NCBI RefSeq assembly: GCF_025717675.1
Contig: NZ_JAJIRT010000017.1
Span: 1-35,482 of the forward strand
DNA from: Paucibacter sp. DJ2R-2
GTDB lineage: Bacteria > Pseudomonadota > Gammaproteobacteria > Burkholderiales > Burkholderiaceae_C
Direction: 5' to 3'
DNA: 35,482 nt
In this document: piece after piece, positions 26,044-35,417 of the stretch
How the letters are laid out: each line of letters begins with the position of its first letter
Position numbering within the stretch: position 1 is the stretch's first letter
Position numbers and translations under genes: made by a program
The notes under the pieces: generated by a model
What the model saw: only the letters and a program-made list of their open reading frames with translations
Database searches by the model: none
Told to the model about the DNA's origin: nothing

Positions 26044-26952
26044 ATGCGCACCTTGGTTTCCCTGAAAGGCGCGGCCAGTCGGCATGAGCTTGCCCTGCTT
26101 TGCCGCGGCTTTGCCGCGGCGGCCCTGCTGAGCTTCGGCACATCGACCGTGCTCGCGCAGGCGCCTGCAGCCGAAGCTGCGAGCGCGCCGCTGCAAGCTC
26201 TGCCTGCGGCCAGCGCTACGCCTTCACCGAAAGCCCAGCCCTCGGCCCAAGCCGCTTCTGCGGCAAAGCGAGCCCCGACCCCCACTCTGGGGGCGGGCAC
26301 GGCTTTGCTTCCGCCAGCCTGGCAAGGCCTGAGTGCGACGCAAAAGAGAATCCTCGCCCCGCTGGAGCGCGATTGGGACGGGCTAGACGCCGGGCGCAGA
26401 AGCAAATGGCTGGAAGTGGCCCAGCGCTTCCCGGCCCTGCCAGCGGAAGAGCAAGCGCGCATGCAAGAGCGCATGCGCGACTGGACGCGCCTCAGCGCTG
26501 TGGAGCGCCAGCAAGCGCGAATCGGATTCCAGGCCGCCGCCCAGCAGCTGAACTCGGGCGACCGCCAAGCCAAATGGGAGGCCTACCAAGCCCTGCCCCC
26601 AGAAAAACGCCAGCAGTTGGCCGACAAGGCCGCCAAGAAACAAGCCCCGAAGAAGGTCGGCGTACCGACAGCGGCGGCGATCGAAAGTCAGAGCAAGTCC
26701 AACCTGGTGCCGGCCCTGACCAAGAACCTGCCGGCCAAGCCGGTCGCACCGTCCCTGCTTCAAGCCAAGCCGGGCGTCAGCACCGTGCTGATCACACAAA
26801 TGGCGTTGCGCCCGAGCCACCAGCAGGCCGGCCAGACCAAGGTGTGGGCCGACCCCAATCTGGTCGACAGCAAAACCCTGCTGCCCAAACGACAACCGGC
26901 TGCGAGCTCGCCCGCCCCGGGCTCCGCAAACCCAGCCGCCTCCGCCTCCTGA
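26044..26952 (+). CDS. DUF3106 domain exported protein
   Basis: This is a 302-residue protein with a long signal peptide (about residues 1-39, FAAAALLSFGTSTVLAQ). An Ala/Pro-rich linker follows, then a DUF3106 region of Leu/Arg/Glu/Gln-rich helices (about 95-200, containing LPPAWQGLSATQKRILAPL and ALPPEKRQQLADKAAKK), then a disordered Pro/Ala-rich tail. It is probably periplasmic. It starts 4 nt after the DUF3619 stop, in the sigma factor operon, so it may sense or relay envelope signals, but nothing in the sequence proves this. Confidence 0.85.
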   Translation: MRTLVSLKGAASRHELALLCRGFAAAALLSFGTSTVLAQAPAAEAASAPLQALPAASATPSPKAQPSAQAASAAKRAPTPTLGAGTALLPPAWQGLSATQKRILAPLERDWDGLDAGRRSKWLEVAQRFPALPAEEQARMQERMRDWTRLSAVERQQARIGFQAAAQQLNSGDRQAKWEAYQALPPEKRQQLADKAAKKQAPKKVGVPTAAAIESQSKSNLVPALTKNLPAKPVAPSLLQAKPGVSTVLITQMALRPSHQQAGQTKVWADPNLVDSKTLLPKRQPAASSPAPGSANPAASAS

Positions 26953-26955
26953 TTC

Positions 26956-27486
26956 ATGAGCGACTCTGATTCCCTGACACCCGCGCAGCCGCGGGCGCCT
27001 GGCTTGGTGCGACGCCTCGCCGCTTTCATGTACGAGGGCATCCTGCTGTTCGCGGTGGCTATGGCGACCGGTCTGGTGTATTCGCCCCTGGCACAACAGC
27101 GCCACGCGCTCGAGCACCGCAACGGCCTGATGTTGGCCTTGGCTTGCAGCTTCGGCGCCTATTTCGTCTACTTCTGGAGCCGCAGCGGCCAAACCTTGCC
27201 GATGAAGACCTGGCACATCCGCGTCCTGCGCCTCGATGGCCAGCCTTTGGGCGTGGCACAGGCCATGCTGCGCTATGTCCTGAGCTTCGCCTGGTGGCTG
27301 CTGCCGGTGATGGCTGCGTTGCAGATGCGCCAGCACGGCCTTGGCTTTGGCGCCATCAGCGTGGTCGGCCTGCTCGGCCTGCTGGGCTATGCGGCGTTGA
27401 GCCGAGTTTTGCCAGGGGGGCAGTTCCTGCATGATGTGATTGGCCGCACCCAATTGGTCACCCAGATTCCGAAGCAATCCAAGTGA
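26956..27486 (+). CDS. RDD family membrane protein
   Basis: This 176-residue inner-membrane protein of the RDD family has the family's opening Arg/Asp-containing helix (PGLVRRLAAFMYEGILLFAV) and about four membrane helices. A conserved GQTLPMKTWHIRV segment lies near the middle, and PGGQFLHDVIGRTQLV near the end. RDD proteins have no single known function, and some are linked to ion or salt tolerance. The ATG is 4 nt after the DUF3106 stop, so it belongs to the sigma factor operon by spacing. Confidence 0.88.
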   Translation: MSDSDSLTPAQPRAPGLVRRLAAFMYEGILLFAVAMATGLVYSPLAQQRHALEHRNGLMLALACSFGAYFVYFWSRSGQTLPMKTWHIRVLRLDGQPLGVAQAMLRYVLSFAWWLLPVMAALQMRQHGLGFGAISVVGLLGLLGYAALSRVLPGGQFLHDVIGRTQLVTQIPKQSK

Positions 27487-27496
27487 GCACTCCGAG

Positions 27497-27877
27497 ATGA
27501 GCAACCCGCACAAGGGCCGAACAGGCATCGACCGCATCATTCACGCGGCCGGCTACTCCATGTCCGGCCTGAAGGCGGCCTACACGGAAGAAAGTGCGTT
27601 TCGCCAGGAAGTTTGGCTGCTGATCCTGGCCACACCGGCGGCATTCTGGCTGGGCGAGGGTTGGGTGCAGGTGTCCCTGCTGCTGGGCTCGCTCTTGCTG
27701 GTGCTGATCGTCGAGCTGCTGAACTCAGGCATCGAGGCCGCGATTGATCGCGTGTCCTTCGAGATTCACGATCTATCCAAGCGGGCCAAGGATTTGGCCA
27801 GCGCTGCGGTGCTCCTGGCCCTGCTGCTGTGCGTCGGCGTTTGGGGCGCGGCGCTGTGGCAGCGCTTCATGGTCTAA
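27497..27877 (+). CDS. dgkA: Diacylglycerol kinase
   Basis: DgkA is the small integral-membrane kinase that returns diacylglycerol to phosphatidic acid. The ATG at 27497 gives 126 residues with a GAG just before it. The longer frame overlaps the RDD gene and is not needed. Three membrane helices are visible. The catalytic motif VELLNSGIEAAIDRVS and the following KRAKDLASAAV are intact. It lies 10 nt after the RDD gene on the same strand, so it is probably co-transcribed. It converges on glnB, with a GC-rich 56-nt gap and no clear terminator. Confidence 0.95.
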   Translation: MSNPHKGRTGIDRIIHAAGYSMSGLKAAYTEESAFRQEVWLLILATPAAFWLGEGWVQVSLLLGSLLLVLIVELLNSGIEAAIDRVSFEIHDLSKRAKDLASAAVLLALLLCVGVWGAALWQRFMV

Positions 27878-27933
27878 GCCAGCGCGGCCGCGCGCCTCAA
27901 GGCGGCAGCGGCGCGAGCCAATGAGGCGAAAAC

Positions 27934-28308
<375 letters not shown>

Positions 28309-29997
28309 TTAAGCACGGAACTTCGAGGTAATCGGATAGCGCCAATCCCGCCCGAAAGCGCGATGGGTGATGCGAATGCCAATGGGCGCCTGGCGGCGCT
28401 TGTATTCGTTGATCTTGATCAGCCGGGTCACACGCTCGACATCGGCCGGATCAAAGCCAGCGGCCACGATCTCAGCCAGACTCTGATCCTCTTCCATGTA
28501 GCGGGCGAGGATGGCGTCCAGCACCTCATAGGGCGGCAGGCTGTCCTGGTCCTTCTGATCCGGGCGCAGCTCGGCCGAGGGCGGCCGGGTGATGATGCGT
28601 TCAGGGATGATGGGGCCGACCGTACCATCGGCACGCCGCGTGGGCTGCTCGTTACGCCAGCGCGCAAGGCGGAAGACCAAAGTCTTGGCGACATCCTTGA
28701 TGACGGCAAAGCCACCAGCCATATCGCCGTACAACGTGCAGTAGCCGGTCGCCATTTCGCTCTTGTTGCCGGTGGTCAGCACGATGGAGCCGAACTTGTT
28801 GGACAGCGCCATCAGCAAGGTGCCGCGGATGCGGGCCTGGATGTTTTCCTCGGTCGCGTCCAGCGGCAAGCCCTGGAACTCCTCAGCCAGGCTGGCGTTG
28901 AAGGCCTCGAACATGGGCACGATGGATTTTTCGTCGTAGCGCACACCCAGGCGCTCCGCCATGTCGCGGGCGTCGATCCAGGAAATATCCGCCGTGTAGG
29001 GCGAAGGCATCATCACCGTACGCACCTTGTCGGCACCCAAGGCATCGACAGCAATGGCCAACACCAGGGCCGAATCGATGCCGCCGGACAGGCCGATCAA
29101 GGCCCCCGGGAAGCCGTTCTTGCCGATGTAGTCGCGCACGCCGATGACCAGCGCGCCCCAGGCTTGGGCCTCCAGCTCCGGCAGAGGCAAGACCTGACCC
29201 TGCACGCAGCCCTCAGCATCCAATTCGACCAGGAGCAGGTCCTCTTGAAACATGCCAGCGCGCGCAGCGAGTTGGCCTTGGGCGTCGAGCGCAAAAGAAG
29301 CGCCGTCGAACACCACCTCGTCCTGCCCACCCACCAGATGGGCGTACAACAAGGGCAGGCCAATATCGGCCACACGCTCAGCCATACGCGCTTCGCGCTC
29401 GGCCACCTTGCCCAGATGGAAGGGCGAGGCATTGAGCACGCACAGCACTTGGGCGCCGGCCGCCTTGGCGGCGCGGGCGGGTTCGGCGAACCAGGCGTCC
29501 TCGCAGATGTTCAAGCCGAAACGCAGGCCACCGACTTCAAAGACCAGCGCCGCCTCACCTGCATCCCGGCCTGAGACGAAGTAACGCCGTTCGTCGAAAA
29601 CTTGGTAGTTGGGGAGCTCGCGCTTGGCATAGCTGCGCAAGACCTGCCCCCCTGCCAGCACTGAGGCTGCATTGAAGCGCGCCTGCACGGCCCAGCTCTT
29701 GGACCTAAGATCGTCCGAGCCAATGCGTTGCTGCGGATGGCCGACGACGACATGCAAGCCCGAGCAATCGGCCAGTTCGCGGGCGATCCAGTGCAGTTGC
29801 TCTTCGCAGGCCTGCATGAAGGCGGGCCGCAGCAAGAGGTCTTCGGGCGGATAGCCGCACAGACTCAGTTCGGGGGTCAGCAGCAGCTGGGCGCCGGCCG
29901 CATAGGCGCGGCGTGCGAATTCGACAATCTTTTTGGCGTTGCCCGCGAGATCACCGACGGTGACATTGATTTGCGCAAGCGCGACTTTCACGGACAT
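28309..29997 (-). CDS. nadE: Glutamine-dependent NAD+ synthetase
   Basis: NadE amidates deamido-NAD+ to NAD+ with ATP, using ammonia from glutamine. I chose the ATG at 29997 (562 residues, MSVKVALAQINVTVGDL). An in-frame GTG 9 nt upstream is possible. The N-terminal nitrilase-like glutaminase carries the Glu43, Lys125 and Cys165 triad (TPELSLCGYP, KRELPNY, GLNICEDAWF). The synthetase domain has the P-loop SGGIDSA from about residue 304. It is followed after 36 nt by glnB. PII proteins are known to bind the glutamine-dependent NadE2 in Azospirillum, so the pairing may be functional. It starts only 13 nt from a divergent gene. Confidence 0.97.
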   Translation of the reverse strand: MSVKVALAQINVTVGDLAGNAKKIVEFARRAYAAGAQLLLTPELSLCGYPPEDLLLRPAFMQACEEQLHWIARELADCSGLHVVVGHPQQRIGSDDLRSKSWAVQARFNAASVLAGGQVLRSYAKRELPNYQVFDERRYFVSGRDAGEAALVFEVGGLRFGLNICEDAWFAEPARAAKAAGAQVLCVLNASPFHLGKVAEREARMAERVADIGLPLLYAHLVGGQDEVVFDGASFALDAQGQLAARAGMFQEDLLLVELDAEGCVQGQVLPLPELEAQAWGALVIGVRDYIGKNGFPGALIGLSGGIDSALVLAIAVDALGADKVRTVMMPSPYTADISWIDARDMAERLGVRYDEKSIVPMFEAFNASLAEEFQGLPLDATEENIQARIRGTLLMALSNKFGSIVLTTGNKSEMATGYCTLYGDMAGGFAVIKDVAKTLVFRLARWRNEQPTRRADGTVGPIIPERIITRPPSAELRPDQKDQDSLPPYEVLDAILARYMEEDQSLAEIVAAGFDPADVERVTRLIKINEYKRRQAPIGIRITHRAFGRDWRYPITSKFRA

Positions 29998-30010
29998 GGG
30001 CCTCACACAA

Positions 30011-31177
30011 ATGAAAACTAGCTCGGCCGATTATGTCATCCGGGTCCATTCCGACCTGCAGGAGCTGCCTCTCGATGCATGGAATGCCTTGCTGGCCGCG
30101 CAGGCCGAAGCCACGCCGTTCATGCGACTGGAATACCTGCAAGCGCTGCAGGAATCAGGCAGCGCCACGGCCGCCACCGGCTGGCAGGCGCAGTTCCTGA
30201 GCATCTGGCAGGGCGAGCGCTTGATGGCGGCATGCCCGGCCTATTTGAAGATCCATTCCTACGGCGAATACGTGTTCGACTGGGCCTGGGCCGACGCCTA
30301 CCAACGCCACGGACTGGACTACTACCCCAAGCTGCTGGTGGCCGTGCCCTTCACCCCGGTGCCAGGCGCCCGCCTGCTGGCCGCCGATGAGCTCGCGCGC
30401 CGGTTACTACTGGATGCACTGCTCACTTTGGCTCGCCAACAATCGCTGTCCTCCGCTCACATCCTGTTCTCGAACGAAGCGGAGCATGCCACGGCGAGCG
30501 CGGGCGGTTGGATGGCGCGCAGCGGCGTGCAGTTCCATTGGAGCAATCGCCTCGAAGCACCCTACCGCGACTTTGAGGACTTCCTCGCCTCACTGCAGCG
30601 CGAGAAGCGCAAGAAGATCCAGCAAGAGCAGCGCAAAGTGCGCGAGGCTGGTGTGAGCTTCGAAACCCGCCAGGGCAAGGAGATTCAAGAAACAGATTGG
30701 GATTTCTTCTACCGCTGCTACCAGCTGACCTACCGCGCCCACCACAGCCAACCTTATTTGACTCGGGACTTCTTTCGACTCATGGCCCAGCGCATGCCCG
30801 GCCACTGGCTGCTGTTCATCGCGCGACGCGAGGGGCAAGCGGTGGCCGCCTCGCTGATTGCGCTGGACCCGGAGCAGCGCGTGGCGTATGGACGTTACTG
30901 GGGCGCGACCGAGCCCATCTCTTGCTTGCACTTCGAAGCCTGCTATTACCAACCGCTGCGTTGGTGCATCGCGCAGGGCTACCGGCGCTTCGAAGGTGGC
31001 GCGCAGGGCGAGCACAAGATGGCGCGGGGCCTGATGCCAGTCAGCACCGGCTCCAGCCACTGGCTGGCGCACCCGGACTTCAGTCAAGCGGTGGCGGAGT
31101 TCCTCGGGCGCGAGGGGCAGGCCATGCATGCCTATGTCAACGAGCTGGAGTCGCACCAGCCTTTCAAGCCCAGCTGA
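30011..31177 (+). CDS. FemAB-like / GNAT N-acyltransferase (DUF482/COG3146 type)
   Basis: This is a 388-residue cytoplasmic protein from the ATG at 30011. In-frame codons further upstream lie inside nadE. The middle part includes FLASLQREKRKKIQQEQRKV and a GNAT-type fold with FIARREGQAVAASLIALD, then FEGGAQGEHKMARGLMP, as in the family annotated as peptidogalycan biosynthesis/recognition (COG3146). Related Fem proteins transfer amino acids from aminoacyl-tRNA to cell-wall precursors, but the substrate here is unknown. There is no clear ribosome site, and the start is 13 nt from the divergent nadE start. Confidence 0.85.
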   Translation: MKTSSADYVIRVHSDLQELPLDAWNALLAAQAEATPFMRLEYLQALQESGSATAATGWQAQFLSIWQGERLMAACPAYLKIHSYGEYVFDWAWADAYQRHGLDYYPKLLVAVPFTPVPGARLLAADELARRLLLDALLTLARQQSLSSAHILFSNEAEHATASAGGWMARSGVQFHWSNRLEAPYRDFEDFLASLQREKRKKIQQEQRKVREAGVSFETRQGKEIQETDWDFFYRCYQLTYRAHHSQPYLTRDFFRLMAQRMPGHWLLFIARREGQAVAASLIALDPEQRVAYGRYWGATEPISCLHFEACYYQPLRWCIAQGYRRFEGGAQGEHKMARGLMPVSTGSSHWLAHPDFSQAVAEFLGREGQAMHAYVNELESHQPFKPS

Positions 31178-31203
31178 GCCCAGTCCAGCGCGCGCCACCC
31201 CAA

Positions 31204-31245
31204 TGACCAAGAAAAAAGCGCCGGCACATTGCTGCGCGGGCGCTT
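31204..31245 (-). terminator. Intrinsic terminator of ppa
   Basis: On the minus strand AAAGCGCC and GGCGCTTT pair around a GC-rich loop of about 17 nt and run into TTTTTT. It lies between the convergent acyltransferase and ppa genes. The plus-strand side has a poor U-run. Confidence 0.7.
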
Positions 31246-31302
31246 TCGGGACGGTGAGATAAGCACACCGGTGCCAAGGCCCAAGCCTCAGCGAGTACGA
31301 AC

Positions 31303-31845
31303 TCAGGCCTTGGCTTGGGCCTTGGCATAGTTTTCGATGCCGGCGGTGATCTCCGCCTTGGCGGCCTCCGGGCCTTCCCAGCCTTGCACCTTGACCCACT
31401 TGCCGGGCTCCAGGTCCTTGTAATGCTCGAAGAAGTGCTGAATGGCGTTCAGGCGCATCTTGTTCACGTCTTCGGGCGTTTGCCAATGGGTGTACATCGG
31501 CAGGATTTTCTCGATGGGCACAGCCAGCAGCTTGGCATCGCCGCCTGCTTCGTCTTCCATCTTCAGCACGCCTACGGCGCGGCATGTCACAACCACGCCC
31601 GGGGTCAGCGGGTAAGGCGTCACGACCAGCACATCAACCGGGTCACCATCATCCGACAGGGTCTGCGGGATGTAGCCGTAGTTGCAGGGATAGTGCATGG
31701 CTGTGGTCATGAAACGGTCCACGAACATGGCGCCGGTTTCCTTGTCGACCTCGTACTTGATCGGGTCGGCGTTCATCGGGATCTCGATGATGACGTTGAA
31801 CTGTTCGGGCGCCTTGGCGCCGGGTGTGACGTTGTGCAGGCTCAT
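31303..31845 (-). CDS. ppa: Inorganic pyrophosphatase, soluble family I
   Basis: Ppa hydrolyses pyrophosphate in the cytoplasm and so pulls biosynthetic reactions forward. The 180 residues match the bacterial family I enzyme. The metal-binding signature [13 protein letters not shown] is intact, with [18 protein letters not shown] near the start and the Lys/Tyr phosphate-binding residues around [14 protein letters not shown]. The upstream TAGAAT (31879-31884) is a -10 candidate. It is divergent from the membrane pyrophosphatase hppA, so two unrelated enzymes with the same substrate share one control region. Confidence 0.98.
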   Translation of the reverse strand: MSLHNVTPGAKAPEQFNVIIEIPMNADPIKYEVDKETGAMFVDRFMTTAMHYPCNYGYIPQTLSDDGDPVDVLVVTPYPLTPGVVVTCRAVGVLKMEDEAGGDAKLLAVPIEKILPMYTHWQTPEDVNKMRLNAIQHFFEHYKDLEPGKWVKVQGWEGPEAAKAEITAGIENYAKAQAKA

Positions 31846-31878
31846 GATTCTCTTGATCTAACGCGAGGGGAAACCCGG

Positions 31879-31884
31879 ATTCTA
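31879..31884 (-). promoter_or_regulatory. -10 candidate of ppa
   Basis: TAGAAT on the minus strand lies about 34 nt before the ppa ATG. The -35 region is not well matched. Confidence 0.4.
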
Positions 31885-31974
31885 AGGGCTGCGCTTACAC
31901 AGCCGTGACAGCGATGGCGCAAGCTGCAACATCCGCGACTGCGGCACACCGCTGGGCTTAGGCGTCAGCGCATC

Positions 31975-31999
31975 GTTTACCCGCAAACACTGGGTAAAC
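31975..31999. promoter_or_regulatory. Operator-like inverted repeat between ppa and hppA
   Basis: GTTTACCC, 9 nt and GGGTAAAC form a perfect 8-bp dyad, centred about 140 bp from either start codon (ppa 31845, hppA 32140). No U-run follows. The A/T-flanked arms look like a dimeric regulator site. The regulator is unknown. Confidence 0.5.
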
Positions 32000-32139
32000 A
32001 CCCAGAGCACTCGATTGCATTACGCAAACTCCATCCCGTAGCATCAAACGCAGCGACCTGAGCCGCCACCGTGCAGGTCTGGCGTAGGGGCATCGAGGCG
32101 CATTCCGATTTGGCAGTAACACCAACAGGAGACCCGTTC

Positions 32140-34311
32140 ATGACGACCCAATTGGCGCTGTACTTCGCGCTAGCCTGCGGAATTGCCGCAGTCTTGTATG
32201 GATTCATTCAAAGAAGCTGGATCCTGAGCCAGGACGCGGGCAACCCGCGTATGCAGGAAATCGCATCCGCCATCCAACAAGGTGCCGCCGCCTATCTGGC
32301 AAGGCAGTACAAAACGATCGCGGTGGTGGGCATCGTTCTGACCATCCTGATCGCGATCTTCCTCGACAACATCACGGCCGTCGGCTTTGTACTCGGCGCC
32401 GTACTCTCTGGAGCCTGCGGATTCATCGGCATGAATGTGTCCGTTCGCGCCAATGTACGCACTGCACAGGCCGCCACCAAAGGAATTGGCCCGGCGTTGG
32501 ACGTGGCCTTCAAGGGCGGCGCCATCACCGGCATGCTGGTGGTTGGGCTGGGCTTGCTTGGCGTCAGCCTGTTTTTCTGGTTCCTAAGTGGCGGAGAAAA
32601 CGTTGACCCGACCACGCTCAAGCCCCTCCTGGGCTTTGCCTTCGGATCCTCCCTGATTTCCATCTTTGCCCGCCTCGGCGGCGGCATCTTCACCAAGGGT
32701 GCCGATGTCGGTGCAGACCTGGTGGGCAAGGTCGAAGCCGGCATCCCCGAGGACGACCCTCGCAACCCAGCCGTCATTGCCGACAACGTGGGTGACAACG
32801 TCGGCGACTGCGCAGGCATGGCCGCCGATTTGTTCGAGACCTATGCCGTCACCTTGATCGCCACCATGGCACTTGGCGCCTTGGTCGTCAAAGCTGCAGC
32901 CATGCAAGCCGTGCTGTACCCGCTGCTGCTGGGCGGCGTGTCCATCATCGCGTCCATCATTGGCTGCAGCTTTGTCAAAGCATCGCCGGGCATGAAGAAT
33001 GTCATGCCAGCTCTTTACAAAGGATTGGCCGTTGCCGGTGTGCTGTCGCTGATCGCCTTCTACTTTGTCACCAACGCCGTCATGCCCGACGACGCGCTGG
33101 GCGCCGGCACCCGCCTGCGCTTGTTCGGCGCTTGCGCTGTGGGCCTCGTACTGACGGCTGCCTTGGTGTGGATCACCGAGTTCTACACCGGCACCCAGTA
33201 CTCACCCGTCAAGCACATTGCCCAAGCATCGACGACTGGCCACGGCACCAACATCATTGCCGGCCTTGGGGTGTCGATGCGCTCCACCGCCTGGCCCGTG
33301 CTGTTTGTTTGTGCCGCCATCCTGGCAGCCTACCAGCTAGGTGGCCTTTACGGGATCGCCATTGCCGCCACCTCCATGCTGAGCATGGCCGGCATTGTGG
33401 TTGCACTGGATGCTTATGGCCCGATCACCGACAACGCGGGCGGCATTGCCGAAATGGCAGAACTGCCAGCCAGCGTGCGCGATGTGACGGATCCCTTGGA
33501 TGCCGTGGGCAACACCACCAAGGCAGTCACCAAAGGCTATGCAATCGGATCCGCTGGTTTGGCCGCGCTCGTGCTGTTTGCGGACTACACCCACTCCCTG
33601 GAAAGCCGCGGCCTGAGCGTCAGCTTCGACCTCAGTGACCCCAAGGTCATCGTCGGCCTCTTCATCGGCGGACTGATTCCATACCTGTTCGGCGCCATGG
33701 CCATGGAAGCCGTTGGGCGTGCAGCCGGCGCCGTGGTGGTGGAAGTACGTCGCCAGTTCCGAGACATCAAAGGCATCATGGATGGCAGCGGCAAGCCTGA
33801 ATACGGCACCGCCGTCGACATGCTGACCACCGCAGCGATCAAGGAAATGATCGTTCCCTCGCTGCTGCCCGTGGTCGTGCCCGTTCTGGTCGGTCTGCTG
33901 CTCGGCCCCGCCGCACTGGGCGGCCTGCTGATGGGAACCATCGTCACCGGCCTCTTTGTCGCCATCTCCATGTGCACCGGCGGCGGCGCCTGGGACAACG
34001 CCAAGAAATACATCGAAGACGGCCACCATGGTGGCAAGGGCTCCGAAGCGCACAAGGCGGCCGTCACTGGCGACACGGTGGGCGACCCGTACAAGGACAC
34101 TGCCGGCCCTGCCGTCAACCCGCTGATCAAGATCATCAACATCGTGGCATTGCTGATCGTGCCCCTGCTGCCGCTGCCGACCAGCAACCCTGCCTCAGCG
34201 CACAGCGCAACGCCCGTGGCAGCCTGGGCAACACTTCAACCAGCGCCGCTAACGTCGTCCGCGATTGCAAGGGAAACGCCAGCCGCCAGCGCGCCAGCAT
34301 CAGCCCCTTGA
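32140..34311 (+). CDS. hppA: Membrane-bound proton-translocating pyrophosphatase, K+-independent type
   Basis: HppA couples pyrophosphate hydrolysis to proton export across the inner membrane, using about 16 helices. I chose the ATG at 32140 (723 residues, [14 protein letters not shown]) because GGAG lies 8 nt before it. The upstream frame has no support. The substrate and Mg site is intact from [20 protein letters not shown] to [13 protein letters not shown]. Lys461 in [17 protein letters not shown] marks the K+-independent class, where K+-dependent enzymes have Ala. After the last helix ([17 protein letters not shown]) the protein carries an odd Ala/Ser/Pro-rich tail of about 45 residues. 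Confidence 0.96.
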   Translation: MTTQLALYFALACGIAAVLYGFIQRSWILSQDAGNPRMQEIASAIQQGAAAYLARQYKTIAVVGIVLTILIAIFLDNITAVGFVLGAVLSGACGFIGMNVSVRANVRTAQAATKGIGPALDVAFKGGAITGMLVVGLGLLGVSLFFWFLSGGENVDPTTLKPLLGFAFGSSLISIFARLGGGIFTKGADVGADLVGKVEAGIPEDDPRNPAVIADNVGDNVGDCAGMAADLFETYAVTLIATMALGALVVKAAAMQAVLYPLLLGGVSIIASIIGCSFVKASPGMKNVMPALYKGLAVAGVLSLIAFYFVTNAVMPDDALGAGTRLRLFGACAVGLVLTAALVWITEFYTGTQYSPVKHIAQASTTGHGTNIIAGLGVSMRSTAWPVLFVCAAILAAYQLGGLYGIAIAATSMLSMAGIVVALDAYGPITDNAGGIAEMAELPASVRDVTDPLDAVGNTTKAVTKGYAIGSAGLAALVLFADYTHSLESRGLSVSFDLSDPKVIVGLFIGGLIPYLFGAMAMEAVGRAAGAVVVEVRRQFRDIKGIMDGSGKPEYGTAVDMLTTAAIKEMIVPSLLPVVVPVLVGLLLGPAALGGLLMGTIVTGLFVAISMCTGGGAWDNAKKYIEDGHHGGKGSEAHKAAVTGDTVGDPYKDTAGPAVNPLIKIINIVALLIVPLLPLPTSNPASAHSATPVAAWATLQPAPLTSSAIARETPAASAPASAP

Positions 34312-34376
34312 CGCACGCAGCGCGCGGCGGGTTGCCGCAGCGACCAGGAACACCGAGCACGGGTTAGCCCCGAGAT

Positions 34377-34404
34377 AAAACAGCCCCGGCCGGGGCTGTT
34401 TTTG
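34377..34404 (+). terminator. Intrinsic terminator of hppA
   Basis: AACAGCCCCGG and CCGGGGCTGTT form a near-perfect palindromic stem followed by TTTTTG on the plus strand, about 65 nt after the hppA stop codon. The A4 before it could let it work weakly on the other strand. Confidence 0.85.
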
Positions 34405-34406
34405 CA

Positions 34407-34434
34407 TTTACGGCCTGGAAGCTCAAGCCACAAT
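34407..34434 (+). promoter_or_regulatory. Candidate promoter of the J-domain gene
   Basis: TTTACG (34407-34412), a 16-nt spacer and CACAAT (34429-34434) predict a start near 34441, about 32 nt before the ATG. Confidence 0.4.
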
Positions 34435-34472
34435 AGACCCGTTTGACAGCCCGACCACCTCACACTCTTGCC

Positions 34473-35327
34473 ATGAACAACTCAGCGCTTTCAAGGCATG
34501 GCTTGGCCCGCCGTCGGGCGCAGTTGCAAGATCTGCAGCGCTACTTGCATAGCCAAGAGGAGGAGTTTCACGAGCTCCACGGCAATCTGCGCGCATTTGT
34601 CGATCGTTATGTCGAAACCCTGGGCAGCGCCTATCTCGAACTCGACGCCCTCGAGTCCCAGTTGCACACCGCCACCCAATACCTAGCCGAAGCCCTTCGC
34701 CGAAATGGGATATCCGCGCGGACGCCCTGCGCGCCTCAAGCCACCGCGTTGCCCACGATTCCATTTCTCCCGGCCACCGCACCGCTCCCGCCCGAACCGG
34801 CAGACGGACTGGTCGACCTACCGCCACCAAGTCTGAAAACCCTGTATCGACGCGCAGCCATGCGCCTGCATCCCGATTTCGCGGACACCGAACAAGAACG
34901 CCAGCGCCGCGAGCAAGCCATGATGGCGGTGAATGAGGCCTATGCAGCCGAACGGCGCGCCCAACTGGAAGCCCTACTCCTAGCTGCCGGCGAAGATCCC
35001 GTGAAAGTCACCGGCGGCAACGCTGATGCCCTGCGCAACTGGCTGTCGCGCTGCGAGACAGCCGTACAAGGCCGCTTACGTGTGGTTCAAGCCCACAGAG
35101 TGGCTTTGGAAGCCCACCCGATGCATCAACTCTGGCAGGCCATCACACGAGCCGAATCCATGGGACTCGCCCCGTTCAGCGTGATGGTCAACCGCCTACA
35201 AAGCCAAATCGCCGAACGGCGCCAGGAGCTCTACATCGGCCAGCGCCTACAACCAGAGCCTGGACTGGCTGAAGACTTCTTGCGCCGGCGCATTGAACGC
35301 ATGGGGGCGCATGCGAGCTCAAGCTGA
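34473..35327 (+). CDS. J-domain (DnaJ-like) protein with N-terminal coiled coil
   Basis: This is a 284-residue protein from the ATG at 34473. Residues 10-80 form a Gln/Glu/Leu-rich coiled coil (LQDLQRYLHSQEEEFHELHG). A Pro/Ala-rich linker follows, then a J-domain-like segment (about 118-165, SLKTLYRRAAMRLHPDFADT) with the HPD motif at 133-135 that activates DnaK-type ATPases. The C-terminal part is helical and unassigned. It lacks the Gly/Phe and zinc-finger regions of DnaJ, so it would be a class C co-chaperone of unknown client. It stands alone between the hppA terminator and the convergent rrn operon. Confidence 0.82.
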   Translation: MNNSALSRHGLARRRAQLQDLQRYLHSQEEEFHELHGNLRAFVDRYVETLGSAYLELDALESQLHTATQYLAEALRRNGISARTPCAPQATALPTIPFLPATAPLPPEPADGLVDLPPPSLKTLYRRAAMRLHPDFADTEQERQRREQAMMAVNEAYAAERRAQLEALLLAAGEDPVKVTGGNADALRNWLSRCETAVQGRLRVVQAHRVALEAHPMHQLWQAITRAESMGLAPFSVMVNRLQSQIAERRQELYIGQRLQPEPGLAEDFLRRRIERMGAHASSS

Positions 35328-35371
35328 GCCCGCCAAAACCTAACGCCTTACGCAATTTCGAACCTGCAAAG

Positions 35372-35404
35372 CAAAACGCCCCCGATTCTTTCGAACCGGG
35401 GGCG
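35372..35404 (-). terminator. rrn operon terminator
   Basis: On the minus strand CGCCCCCG and CGGGGGCG form a strong stem with a loop of about 13 nt, followed by TTTTGC. It begins 14 nt past the 5S rRNA 3' end. Confidence 0.8.
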
Positions 35405-35417
35405 CTGCTTAAATATT

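Noticed and set aside
32071-32139. Earlier start of hppA
   Set aside because: The 23 added residues are not membrane-like and the ATG at 32140 has a clear GGAG site.
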